A DNA stretch of 6,115 nucleotides from an uncultured Desulfobacterales bacterium (GTDB lineage: Bacteria; Desulfobacterota; Desulfobacteria; Desulfobacterales; G020354645): positions 1-6,115 of the forward strand of contig CAMYNZ010000232.1 in NCBI GenBank assembly GCA_947259865.1, in the 5' to 3' direction. The notes beneath the pieces are model-generated. The model saw nothing but the letters and a program-made list of their open reading frames with translations, was not told the DNA's origin and searched no databases. Shown piece by piece: positions 1 to 5,743 of this stretch (positions are counted from its first letter, which is position 1; every line of letters starts with the position of its first letter). The position numbers were made by a program, and so were the translations under genes.

Positions 1-230
1 ATCCCTTGCGAGGATTTCGCCGTGCAACGGAGTTCATACCTTTTACCCCTATCTGCAATATCACCGGTCAACCGGCAATGTCGGTTCCGCTTTACTGGAA
101 TGCCGAGAATTTGCCGATCGGTACCCATTTCATCGGCCGCTTCGGTGATGAAGCCACCCTTTTCCGCCTGGCATCCCAGCTTGAACAGGCGCGCCCCTGG
201 GCTGACCGACGGCCCCCGGTATCGGCTTGA
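1..230 (+). CDS. Amidase (amidase signature family), C-terminal fragment
   Basis: Only the last 75 or so residues are present; the gene enters from the left edge, reading in the frame that begins at base 3 and stopping at TGA 228-230. The visible protein has the typical C-terminal block of amidase-signature hydrolases: [17 protein letters not shown], then [17 protein letters not shown] and a closing [12 protein letters not shown]. In this family the block forms part of the substrate pocket wall, while the Ser-cisSer-Lys triad lies upstream, outside the window. Such enzymes hydrolyse amides in the cytoplasm; closest in style are the 6-aminohexanoate-cyclic-dimer hydrolase/general amidase branch, but the substrate cannot be told from this fragment. 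A TTG at base 6 is in frame but is not a start, because the protein clearly continues upstream. It is separated from the next gene by 270 nt containing a foldback repeat, so it is probably not in the same operon. Confidence 0.88.
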   Translation, partial: PLRGFRRATEFIPFTPICNITGQPAMSVPLYWNAENLPIGTHFIGRFGDEATLFRLASQLEQARPWADRRPPVSA

Positions 231-273
231 CAGGACAGATGGATCATCATAAGAGGTAACTCTATTATTGATT

Positions 274-406
274 ACGCCGCTGAGGCGCTGAGGACGCGGA
301 GAATATTGTTTTTTTGCTTTCCGTTGACCCCGGAGGAATAGGCTCCGCATTCCACAGGGCAAGGACGACGGAAAGCAAAAGACTCCATCCCTGCGGGGCG
401 CGGCGT
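274..406. repeat. Imperfect foldback (MITE/REP-like) repeat in the amidase-operon gap
   Basis: The gap between the amidase and the operon is dominated by a nested inverted repeat. The outer arms are ACGCCGC (274-280) and GCGGCGT (400-406). A perfect 13-bp inner stem is TTTTGCTTTCCGT (312-324) with ACGGAAAGCAAAA (368-380). Inside that are CCC/GGG (328-330/357-359) and GGAAT (335-339) with ATTCC (349-353). The left side also carries an octamer series CGCTGAGG, CGCTGAGG, ACGCGGAG (278-301), a style of short repeat often dispersed between genes. No ORF fits here. It could be a non-autonomous mobile repeat or a transcribed hairpin acting as a terminator or mRNA-stabilising element after the amidase; copy number elsewhere in the genome would decide. 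Confidence 0.6.
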
Positions 407-487
407 CTAAGATTTCCGATAAGTTAACATCCCGTGTCGCAATCAATTGTAAAAAGGCTGAGTATACTTTCAGTATCGTTCAAATAC

Positions 488-492
488 GGAGG
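488..492 (+). promoter_or_regulatory. Ribosome binding site of the FrhB-like gene
   Basis: GGAGG lies 8 nt before ATG 501 and fixes that start. The region upstream (about 440-480) is AT-rich and presumably holds the operon promoter. TATACT (463-468), inside the 8-bp palindrome AGTATACT (461-468), could serve as a -10 box, but no convincing -35 box lies at the right spacing, so a promoter is not called. Confidence 0.75.
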
Positions 493-500
493 TAGCCATA

Positions 501-1643
501 ATGCCCGTCTATGGTCCCATCGAACTTATAGCGGATGTCCACGAAAAAGAGCTCTGTATCGGGTGCGGCGGGTGCGTCAACCTGTGCCCCTACTTTAAAA
601 ACCATCGGGGCAAGACGGCCATGCTTTTCCCCTGCACGCTGACAGAGGGACGCTGCAATGCCTATTGCCCGATGGTAGAAGTAAACCTGGATCACATGTC
701 ATTGGCCGTTTGGAACAAACCCTATGAGGGCAGTCCTCTGGGAACCTACCAGGAAATACTGGCAGCCCGGTCGGGCAAGCACATGACCGGCGGCGCTTAT
801 CAGGCCGGTGGAACGGTCTCGGCCCTGATAACCTTTGCATTGAAAGAGGGTAGGATTGATGCCGCAGTTCTGACGGACAGGAAGGCATTGGTCCCGGATC
901 CCAAACTGGTCACCCGGCCCGAGGATGTCGCCCAATGTGCGGGATCAAAATTTATGGCATCCCCGACTCTTGCGGCCCTCAATCAAGGAATAAATGAAGG
1001 ATACGAGAAGATCGGTGTGGTGACTACGCCCTGCCAGGGAATGTCTGTAACCCAGATGCGGTCTAATCCATTAAAACGGGAGGACTTTTACGATCCAATT
1101 GGGCTGATGGTCGGGCTGTTTTGCACCTGGGCCATCGATACGCGCAAGCTGATACCGCTGCTTTCCGAGTGTGTTGACAGCGCCTGTATTATGGGTATGG
1201 ATATGCCGCCGCCGCCTTCGGAGATTATGGTAATCGATACCGGAGAAAAAAAAGTTGAAATTCCGCTGGATCGAATCCGTCCCTTGATTCCCCGTTCATG
1301 CAGTATCTGTCCGGATATGACATCCGAGTGGGCGGATGTATCGGTGGGGGTTCTGGAAGGGAAATCTGATTGGAACACCTTGATCATTCGCACGGATAGA
1401 GGTGCCGACCTGGTCAACGCCGCCTGCAAAGCCGGGTTTCTGCTTACAGAAAAAATGCCGACCGAAAATTTACAGCACTTATGTGTTGCGGCTGCCGGCA
1501 AGAAAAAAAGGGCTCTGGAAAAAGCAAAAGGAGAAGGCCTGCTTAACACCCGGGAAAAGGACAACCGCGCCGCCCTAAGGATCCCTGCAAAGGTGGTTAC
1601 TAAAATTCTGGCACAAGATGTGGAGGCAGAATGTCGTATCTAA
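501..1643 (+). CDS. FrhB/FdhB-family flavin and iron-sulfur protein (coenzyme F420 hydrogenase/dehydrogenase beta-subunit-like)
   Basis: This 380-aa cytoplasmic redox protein opens with a ferredoxin-type motif, C19-x2-C22-x2-C25-x3-C29-P, followed by C45, C52 and C56-P, an irregular second Cys set. Residues about 98-125 contain the AGGTVSALI and EGRIDAAVLTDR stretch that matches the flavin-binding start of the FrhB domain. The later TPCQ (C178), FC (C208) and CSIC (C267, C270) match the cysteines that hold the [4Fe-4S] cluster in FrhB-family proteins. The family transfers electrons between Fe-S clusters and a flavin, in some members on to coenzyme F420; F420 use is not shown here. The stop overlaps the iorA start by 13 nt, so the two are translationally coupled. 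I infer a role as an electron-transfer subunit or partner of the indolepyruvate oxidoreductase. The start is set by GGAGG 8 nt upstream. Family call is firm, the electron acceptor unknown. Confidence 0.88.
   Translation: MPVYGPIELIADVHEKELCIGCGGCVNLCPYFKNHRGKTAMLFPCTLTEGRCNAYCPMVEVNLDHMSLAVWNKPYEGSPLGTYQEILAARSGKHMTGGAYQAGGTVSALITFALKEGRIDAAVLTDRKALVPDPKLVTRPEDVAQCAGSKFMASPTLAALNQGINEGYEKIGVVTTPCQGMSVTQMRSNPLKREDFYDPIGLMVGLFCTWAIDTRKLIPLLSECVDSACIMGMDMPPPPSEIMVIDTGEKKVEIPLDRIRPLIPRSCSICPDMTSEWADVSVGVLEGKSDWNTLIIRTDRGADLVNAACKAGFLLTEKMPTENLQHLCVAAAGKKKRALEKAKGEGLLNTREKDNRAALRIPAKVVTKILAQDVEAECRI
1622..1626 (+). promoter_or_regulatory. Ribosome binding site of iorA, inside the preceding gene
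   Basis: GGAGG sits 4 nt before ATG 1631 and inside the last codons of the FrhB-like gene. Its position supports the overlapping start and translational coupling of the two genes. Confidence 0.7.
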
Positions 1644-3568
1644 CCGAGGGCTCAGAAAATGAAAAATATTTGCTCATGGGCAATGAAGCCATTGCCCGGG
1701 GTGCATTGGAGGCCGGTGTCAGCGTGGCAACGGGTTATCCGGGGACACCCTCGTCGGAAATCATTGAGTCACTGGTCGCGGTTTCCAGGGAAAAAAACCT
1801 TTATGTTGAGTGGTCGGTAAATGAAAAGGTGGCTATGGAGGTTGCGGCCGCGGCTTCGTTTGCAGGGCTTCGATCAATATGCGTCATGAAACAAAACGGC
1901 GTGAATGTGGGTTCGGATTTCCTGCTGCACCTGGCCGGAACCGGAACACGCGGCGGAATGGTCCTGGTACCCTGCGATGACCCGGGCGCACTGTCGAGTG
2001 CCAATGAAGGCGAATCACGTCATTTTGCCCGGCTTGTAGAAATCCCGCTCCTGGAGCCCGGTGATTTTCAGGAAGCCAAGGACATGATTCGCTGGGCCTT
2101 TGAACTTTCAGAGGAAATCAAAAACGTAGTGATGGTGCGCAGTGTCACCCGCCTGTCCCACGCCAGCGGGAATGTGACCTTCGGCCGGCTGCCGGATTCG
2201 AAACCTAAAGCCACCTTCAAACATGGCGGAGACTTCCTCGATCCCCTGGACGGCCCGCTTGTTAGTTTACCGGTGGCTTACAGACACGATCAACTGCAAA
2301 AAAAACTTCAACAGGCCCTCACCCTTTTTGAAGATTCCTCCTTCAACACCTATTCAGGACCGCAAAACCCGGAGCTTCTGATCGTTACCAGCAGTGCCTG
2401 CTATCTTTACAGCAAAGAGGCGATTCACCTTCTGGGGGTTGGAGATCGTGTCGGGCTCCTGAAACTGGGGACGACCTGGCCCCTGCCGCCAAACCTGTTA
2501 CGAAAACATATGGCGCACTCGGACAACATACTGATTGTGGAAGAGGTCATTCCGTTTCTTGAAGAAAACATAAAAATCCTTGCCGCGGAACTGGCACCGC
2601 AAATCGGGGTCAAACGGTTTTTCGGTAAGACGGAGGGCATTTTACCCAGGGTGGGAGAATTGAACCCGGATCTGGTGCTGGCAGCCATTGCAAAGATTTT
2701 GAAGATCGACTATGACCCGGTACCGCAAAACTATGCCAAACGGGCTGCAGAACTTGCTTCCGCCGGAGCGCCCGGTCGTGACCTCATTTTTTGCCCCGGC
2801 TGCCCCCACCGGGCCTCTTTTTGGACCATCCATAGTGTACTTCAGCTGGACGGCCGAGATGGATTTGTGTGTGGCGATATCGGGTGCTATTCACTGGCGC
2901 TGCTGCCCACCGGATTTGGCACTTTGAAAACCTTGCACGCCATGGGATCCGGAACCGGCCTGGCGAGCGGATTCGGTAAGCTGGATCGATTTGGCATGAA
3001 CCAGCCGGCGCTGGCGGTCTGCGGCGACTCCACTTTCTTTCATGCCGTTTTACCGGCTCTGGTCAATGCCGTTCACCACAAATCCAATATTACCCTGGTC
3101 GTGCTGGATAACAGCGGTACGGCCATGACGGGTTTTCAGCCCCATCCCGGTCTGCCGGTGGATGCCTGCGGTGATGAAGCGCCCGGGCTGGATATCCCCG
3201 GCATCTGTGAGGCCATCGGGGCTGCCGTCAAAGTTTGTGACCCCTTTGACCTGGAAGAAACCCAAAGACTGCTTCTGGATATGATTGAAAACCCTACTGG
3301 GGTAAATGTACTCGTCATGAGACAAATCTGCGCCTTGAGCCCCGAAAAAAAATCCAAGCAAATGTATGAAATGGCAATTAATGAAACAACCTGTCTGGGC
3401 GAAAATTGCGGTTGTAACCGGCTGTGTACCCGAATTTTCAAATGCCCCGGACTCATCTGGGATACAGCGGAAAAAGTGGCGAAAATTGATGAGGTAATCT
3501 GCACCGGATGCGGGGTGTGCGCATCCGTATGCCCCGCCGAAGCCATCAGCAGAAAGGTGGTGGCCTGA
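1631..3568 (+). CDS. iorA: Indolepyruvate:ferredoxin oxidoreductase, alpha subunit
   Basis: The 645-aa length is normal for IorA. The TPP enzyme catalyses aryl-pyruvate + CoA + oxidised ferredoxin to aryl-acetyl-CoA + CO2 + reduced ferredoxin, with IorB. The N-terminal pyrimidine-binding domain (about 12-190) shows GNEAIARGALEAGV, the ATGYPGTPSSEI motif and WSVNEKVAMEVAAAAS. The thiamine-diphosphate domain (about 385-570) has CPGCPHR (388-394), GDIGCY (415-420), and GDS (465-467) followed by N494, the metal/TPP motif. The C-terminus is a ferredoxin-like domain with C624-x2-C627-x2-C630-x3-C634-P, a standard [4Fe-4S] motif, preceded by an unusual set C588, C593, C595, C599, C605-P where most IorA proteins have a regular CxxCxxC...CP motif. 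It overlaps the FrhB-like gene upstream and is followed after 2 nt by iorB. In this type of organism it probably serves aromatic amino-acid fermentation or, run in reverse, aryl-pyruvate synthesis. Confidence 0.95.
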   Translation: MSYLTEGSENEKYLLMGNEAIARGALEAGVSVATGYPGTPSSEIIESLVAVSREKNLYVEWSVNEKVAMEVAAAASFAGLRSICVMKQNGVNVGSDFLLHLAGTGTRGGMVLVPCDDPGALSSANEGESRHFARLVEIPLLEPGDFQEAKDMIRWAFELSEEIKNVVMVRSVTRLSHASGNVTFGRLPDSKPKATFKHGGDFLDPLDGPLVSLPVAYRHDQLQKKLQQALTLFEDSSFNTYSGPQNPELLIVTSSACYLYSKEAIHLLGVGDRVGLLKLGTTWPLPPNLLRKHMAHSDNILIVEEVIPFLEENIKILAAELAPQIGVKRFFGKTEGILPRVGELNPDLVLAAIAKILKIDYDPVPQNYAKRAAELASAGAPGRDLIFCPGCPHRASFWTIHSVLQLDGRDGFVCGDIGCYSLALLPTGFGTLKTLHAMGSGTGLASGFGKLDRFGMNQPALAVCGDSTFFHAVLPALVNAVHHKSNITLVVLDNSGTAMTGFQPHPGLPVDACGDEAPGLDIPGICEAIGAAVKVCDPFDLEETQRLLLDMIENPTGVNVLVMRQICALSPEKKSKQMYEMAINETTCLGENCGCNRLCTRIFKCPGLIWDTAEKVAKIDEVICTGCGVCASVCPAEAISRKVVA

Positions 3569-3570
3569 AT

Positions 3571-4206
3571 ATGGAGAAAAATCTGCTGGTCAATGACCCT
3601 TACAACTTAGTCATCACCGGTGTGGGTGGTCAGGGCAATGTCATGGCTTCCCGGGTGCTCGGCAATATGATGAGTCGTCGGGGACTCAACGTAACCATCG
3701 GTGAAACCTTCGGCGCCAGCCAGCGGGGTGGATCGGTTATGAGCCATCTGCGGATATCTTCTGGATCCAGCTGGTCACCCCAGATACCCAAAGGAAAGGC
3801 CCACATGATCGTAGCGCTGGAGCCGATTGAAACCATCCGGGTACTGATGAACTATGGCAGTCCGGAGGCAAAAGTGATCTGTAATACCCGCCCGATTCAT
3901 CCGGTGGCTGTTATATCCGGCGATCAAAATTACCCGACCCTGGAAGAATTGCGCAGCTGGATTGCGGAACTCACTGCGGCGGCCTGGTTTGTCGATGCCA
4001 CCGATGCCGCTGTGAAACTGGGGGACCCAATTTTCGGGAATATTATGATGATCGGCGCTCTCGCGAAAGTAAGTGACCTGCCGATGAACCGCTCGGACTT
4101 TGAAGCGGTCATTTCCCAGAGCGTAGCCCAAGCAAAGATTGATGCAAATCTTAGAGCCTATGACATGGGCCGGGAATTGGTTAAAGAAAAATCGCTAAGT
4201 GTTTGA
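3571..4206 (+). CDS. iorB: Indolepyruvate:ferredoxin oxidoreductase, beta subunit
   Basis: This 211-aa protein is the gamma-type (POR catalytic) domain subunit that pairs with IorA. It shows the conserved GVGGQGN (17-23) near the N-terminus, then GETFGASQRGGSVMSHLR (44-61), ALEPIE (82-87), and NIMMIGALA (157-165) near the end, all expected for IorB, which is normally about 190-210 aa. The reading frame stays open back to base 3508, but ATG 3571 is the better start: it gives the usual family length, lies 2 nt after the iorA stop, and has an AAAGGTGG purine-rich site (3553-3560) 10 nt upstream. It is the last gene of the FrhB-IorA-IorB operon. No clear rho-independent terminator follows; the next 130 nt are AT-rich with only weak inverted repeats. 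Confidence 0.94.
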   Translation: MEKNLLVNDPYNLVITGVGGQGNVMASRVLGNMMSRRGLNVTIGETFGASQRGGSVMSHLRISSGSSWSPQIPKGKAHMIVALEPIETIRVLMNYGSPEAKVICNTRPIHPVAVISGDQNYPTLEELRSWIAELTAAAWFVDATDAAVKLGDPIFGNIMMIGALAKVSDLPMNRSDFEAVISQSVAQAKIDANLRAYDMGRELVKEKSLSV

Positions 4207-4219
4207 TAAATTATATTTT

Positions 4220-4296
4220 TGGGATCATGTCCGTATTAGTTATAGTCAATTAAAGCAGAATAAACTGTTACCATCAATTGAGCAAGTGTGATCCCA
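4220..4296. repeat. Widely spaced inverted repeat downstream of iorB
   Basis: TGGGATCA (4220-4227) is matched by TGATCCCA (4289-4296), a perfect 8-bp pair with 61 nt between. The intervening DNA is AT-rich and has no ORF. It could be a weak operon-end structure or the edge of an older insertion. The spacing is too long and the T-tract absent for a classical terminator. Confidence 0.35.
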
Positions 4297-4303
4297 GAGG
4301 GTA

Positions 4304-4327
4304 CAAGGGGTCAAGGATTCAAGGGGT
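4304..4327 (+). repeat. Short direct repeat CAAGGGGTC, GGGTCAAGGATTC-type
   Basis: CAAGGGGTC occurs at 4304-4312 and again at 4319-4327, separated by AAGGAT. The second copy ends 8 nt before the start of the four-helix-bundle gene relic. From general knowledge, this GGGTCAAGGATTCAAGGGGTC style of repeat is often found just upstream of four-helix-bundle (IVS-type) genes in Desulfobacterota. A related inverted copy lies at 5974-5990. Confidence 0.6.
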
Positions 4328-4335
4328 CGAGTGAA

Positions 4336-4469
4336 ATGCTAAAGAATTACAAAGATTTAAAAGTATTGAAAAAAGTGTATTGGGTAGACTAAAAAAAGGC
4401 ATCGCAGAAATCGAAAGGATGTTAAAGGCGCTGATAAAGTCTTTAGAAAACAAACCCTTGGTAAAATGA
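4336..4469 (+). pseudogene. Four-helix-bundle protein (23S rRNA intervening-sequence / S23 type), internally deleted relic
   Basis: ATG 4336 opens MLKNYKDLKVLKKVYW, the characteristic start of the about 120-aa four-helix-bundle family (usual form MLKNYKDLKVWQKS...), but it hits TAA at 4390-4392 after 18 codons. In a different frame, bases 4386-4469 read RLKKGIAEIERMLKALIKSL and then ENKPLVK before a stop, which is the characteristic C-terminal helix of the same family. The middle of the protein (helices 2-3 with the usual IRRAAVSIPSNIAEG core) is missing, so about 75-80 codons have been deleted with a frame change near 4375-4400. Intact members are small helical pentamer-forming proteins of uncertain role, sometimes encoded within 23S rRNA intervening sequences. 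The stop codon TGA at 4467-4469 coincides with the inferred left edge of the IS element. Recognition is from memory of the family, not a search. Confidence 0.72.
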
Positions 4470-4473
4470 AAAA

Positions 4474-4540
4474 CGGACGACCTTGGTGTATAGTGTTTTT
4501 ATCCCCAAAAACATTAACACCCAAAAAAGGAGGTCGTCCG
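4474..4540 (+). promoter_or_regulatory. IS leader hairpin that covers the transposase ribosome binding site
   Basis: CGGACGACCT (4474-4483) pairs perfectly with AGGTCGTCCG (4531-4540), the ten bases directly before the transposase ATG. Within the loop, GGTGT (4485-4489) pairs with ACACC (4517-4521) and TGTTTTT (4494-4500) with AAAAACA (4507-4513), making one long imperfect hairpin. Its right arm includes the AGG end of the AAGGAGG Shine-Dalgarno site (4527-4533). An mRNA starting outside the IS would contain both arms and hide the site; an mRNA starting from the internal TATAGT box (4489-4494) would begin near 4501 and lack the left arm. Confidence 0.6.
4489..4494 (+). promoter_or_regulatory. 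Candidate -10 box of the transposase promoter
   Basis: TATAGT is one base from the TATAAT consensus. Seventeen bases upstream lies ATGAAA (4466-4471) at the IS edge, a weak -35 box that would change with the base joined at the left end. In a circular IS intermediate the ends would meet here, giving GTGAAA or TTGAAA according to the exact crossover. IS110-family elements are known to build promoters at circle junctions. Confidence 0.35.
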
Positions 4541-5581
4541 ATGGAAAACTTAGCATACTTGGCCATGGATTTACATGCAAGAAATTTTACTTTAGGGCAA
4601 ATGGACGAACAGGGTTCTTTCAAGGGGAGCATAGATCTGCCTACATCTGAAAAAAATATCATGATTGCCCTGAACTCGATTAAAGCTAAAAGAAAATATC
4701 TTACCATTGAACAAGGTCCCCTAACCTACTGGGCGGCGCAGGTTGCCAGTGCATGTGTTGACCAAGTGATCCCTTGTGACCCGAGAGCCAATGCATTGAT
4801 TTATAAAAATCCCTATAAAAAAGACAAAGTGGATACCAAGAACCTGTGCCGGCTGCTCAGACTCGGTGAGTTGAATCATGTATATCAGCCGGAAAATGAT
4901 CAACGAGCCATCTTTAAAGCCGCCGCTCAGCATTATTTAGATTTACGCAACCAACTGATACGCCTAAAACAAAAAATCAAAGCCATGTATCGCCACTGGG
5001 GGATCATCGATGTGTTTACAGATACGGTCTACAGTAAATCCGGCCGTGATGATTACCTGGACAAAATAATACAAACCCCCATACGCAATCAACTGCTTCG
5101 ACTCTATTATCTTATGGATCAAACCGATAATATGCGTAAAGCGGCGTTAAAATCTTTGAAGACACTCGGCCGCAATTATCCTGAAATCAAACAATTTATG
5201 AAAATACCCGGCATCGCCGATATTCATGCGCATCTATTTGATGCCTTTATTCAAACGCCCCATCGTTTTGCCAAAATAAATCGGTTATGGAAATACTGTC
5301 GTTTATCCATCACGGATCGCAGCAGCGATGGCAATCCGCTGGGTTATCAGCGTCTGGATCATGCCGGCATTGGCGAATTGAAGGCCTTAAGTTATCGGAG
5401 TTTTGTGGCTGCAATGAGAGGTGACAACGAAGTCAAACAATTTTATCATCAATCATTACAGCGGACCCATAGCCGCAAACATGCGCGGTTGAACACCCAG
5501 CGTAAAATTTTGGCTGTTCTGTACACCCTTTGGAAAAAAGGAGTCGTTTATCGACCCGAACTGTTTACCGGATCCGCATAA
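4541..5581 (+). CDS. IS110-family (IS1111-like) DEDD transposase/recombinase
   Basis: This 346-aa protein is complete. The N-terminal RuvC-like DEDD domain shows D10 in LAMDLHARN, E57 in TIEQGP, and the D95/D98 pair in KKDKVDTKNLCRLLR after the CDPRA block (79-83). A helical linker (about 120-215) follows. The C-terminal Tnp_20 (IS116/IS110/IS902) domain begins at KIPGIADIHAHLF (221-233), continues with RFAKINRLWKYCRL (242-255) and contains the serine region SITDRSSDG (256-264), where the nucleophilic serine is expected (S261 or S262). Such enzymes excise the IS as a circle and reinsert it with a guide RNA. ATG 4541 is chosen because AAGGAGG (4527-4533) lies 7 nt before it; the frame is open back to 4466, but that ATG falls on the IS boundary. 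The gene looks intact and probably active. Base composition is visibly more AT-rich than in the ior operon. Confidence 0.93.
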   Translation: MENLAYLAMDLHARNFTLGQMDEQGSFKGSIDLPTSEKNIMIALNSIKAKRKYLTIEQGPLTYWAAQVASACVDQVIPCDPRANALIYKNPYKKDKVDTKNLCRLLRLGELNHVYQPENDQRAIFKAAAQHYLDLRNQLIRLKQKIKAMYRHWGIIDVFTDTVYSKSGRDDYLDKIIQTPIRNQLLRLYYLMDQTDNMRKAALKSLKTLGRNYPEIKQFMKIPGIADIHAHLFDAFIQTPHRFAKINRLWKYCRLSITDRSSDGNPLGYQRLDHAGIGELKALSYRSFVAAMRGDNEVKQFYHQSLQRTHSRKHARLNTQRKILAVLYTLWKKGVVYRPELFTGSA

Positions 5582-5730
5582 ATAGGGCGTCTGCTTGTTG
5601 ATAAGACGGTCCTATAGCTGACTGAAGTACGCAGTTCAGTACGGCGGATCGGGTTGCCGGGATAGTCTCAGCAAGGATTCTAGCCTTCTAACTTTAAAAG
5701 AAAGGCTCAGCCCTTGGATAGGCGCCCGGC
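5582..5730 (+). ncRNA. Candidate bridge/seek RNA of the IS element
   Basis: Directly after the transposase stop, several strong foldings follow one another. ATAGG-G-CGTCT (5582-5592) pairs with AGACG-GT-CCTAT (5604-5615). ACTGAA (5621-5626) pairs with TTCAGT (5635-5640). A three-tier hairpin with internal loops then forms: GCCGGG (5656-5661) with CCCGGC (5725-5730), CAAGG (5672-5676) with CCTTG (5712-5716), and AGCCTTCT (5682-5689) with AGAAAGGCT (5699-5707, one bulge). Stems separated by internal loops are what bridge RNAs use to present target- and donor-binding loops, and IS1111-group elements carry theirs downstream of the transposase. I could not identify guide bases matching the flanks. 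A further hairpin, AGTCTTTCC (5752-5760) with GGAAAAGACT (5769-5778), may extend the RNA. Alternative: the first hairpin merely ends the transposase mRNA. Confidence 0.5.
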
Positions 5731-5743
5731 CTTTAAACCCAAT

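Noticed and set aside
447..476. Sigma-70 promoter TTGTAA / TATACT before the operon
   Set aside because: The two boxes are only 10 nt apart; no pair with 16-18 nt spacing is convincing.
1088..1564. 158-codon open frame on the minus strand
   Set aside because: It lies fully inside the FrhB-like gene, is rich in Ser/Pro/Arg as antisense shadows are, and has no start signal.
501..1643. True F420-reducing hydrogenase or formate dehydrogenase subunit
   Set aside because: No hydrogenase or formate dehydrogenase subunits are nearby; the partner genes are iorA and iorB, so only the fold/family is claimed.
3136..3546. 136-codon open frame on the minus strand
   Set aside because: It is antisense to the conserved TPP and ferredoxin domains of iorA, with no family resemblance.
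3508..3570. Upstream start for iorB adding 21 residues
   Set aside because: The extra residues (MRGVRIRMPRRSHQQ...) come from the iorA ferredoxin coding region read in another frame and are unlike IorB N-termini; ATG 3571 has a better context and length.
4304..4327. CRISPR array
   Set aside because: There are only two 9-bp units with a 6-nt gap, no spacers of regular length and no cas genes.
4466..4540. Upstream ATG 4466 for the transposase
   Set aside because: It crosses the inferred IS edge and the leader hairpin and has no ribosome binding site, whereas ATG 4541 has AAGGAGG at 7 nt.
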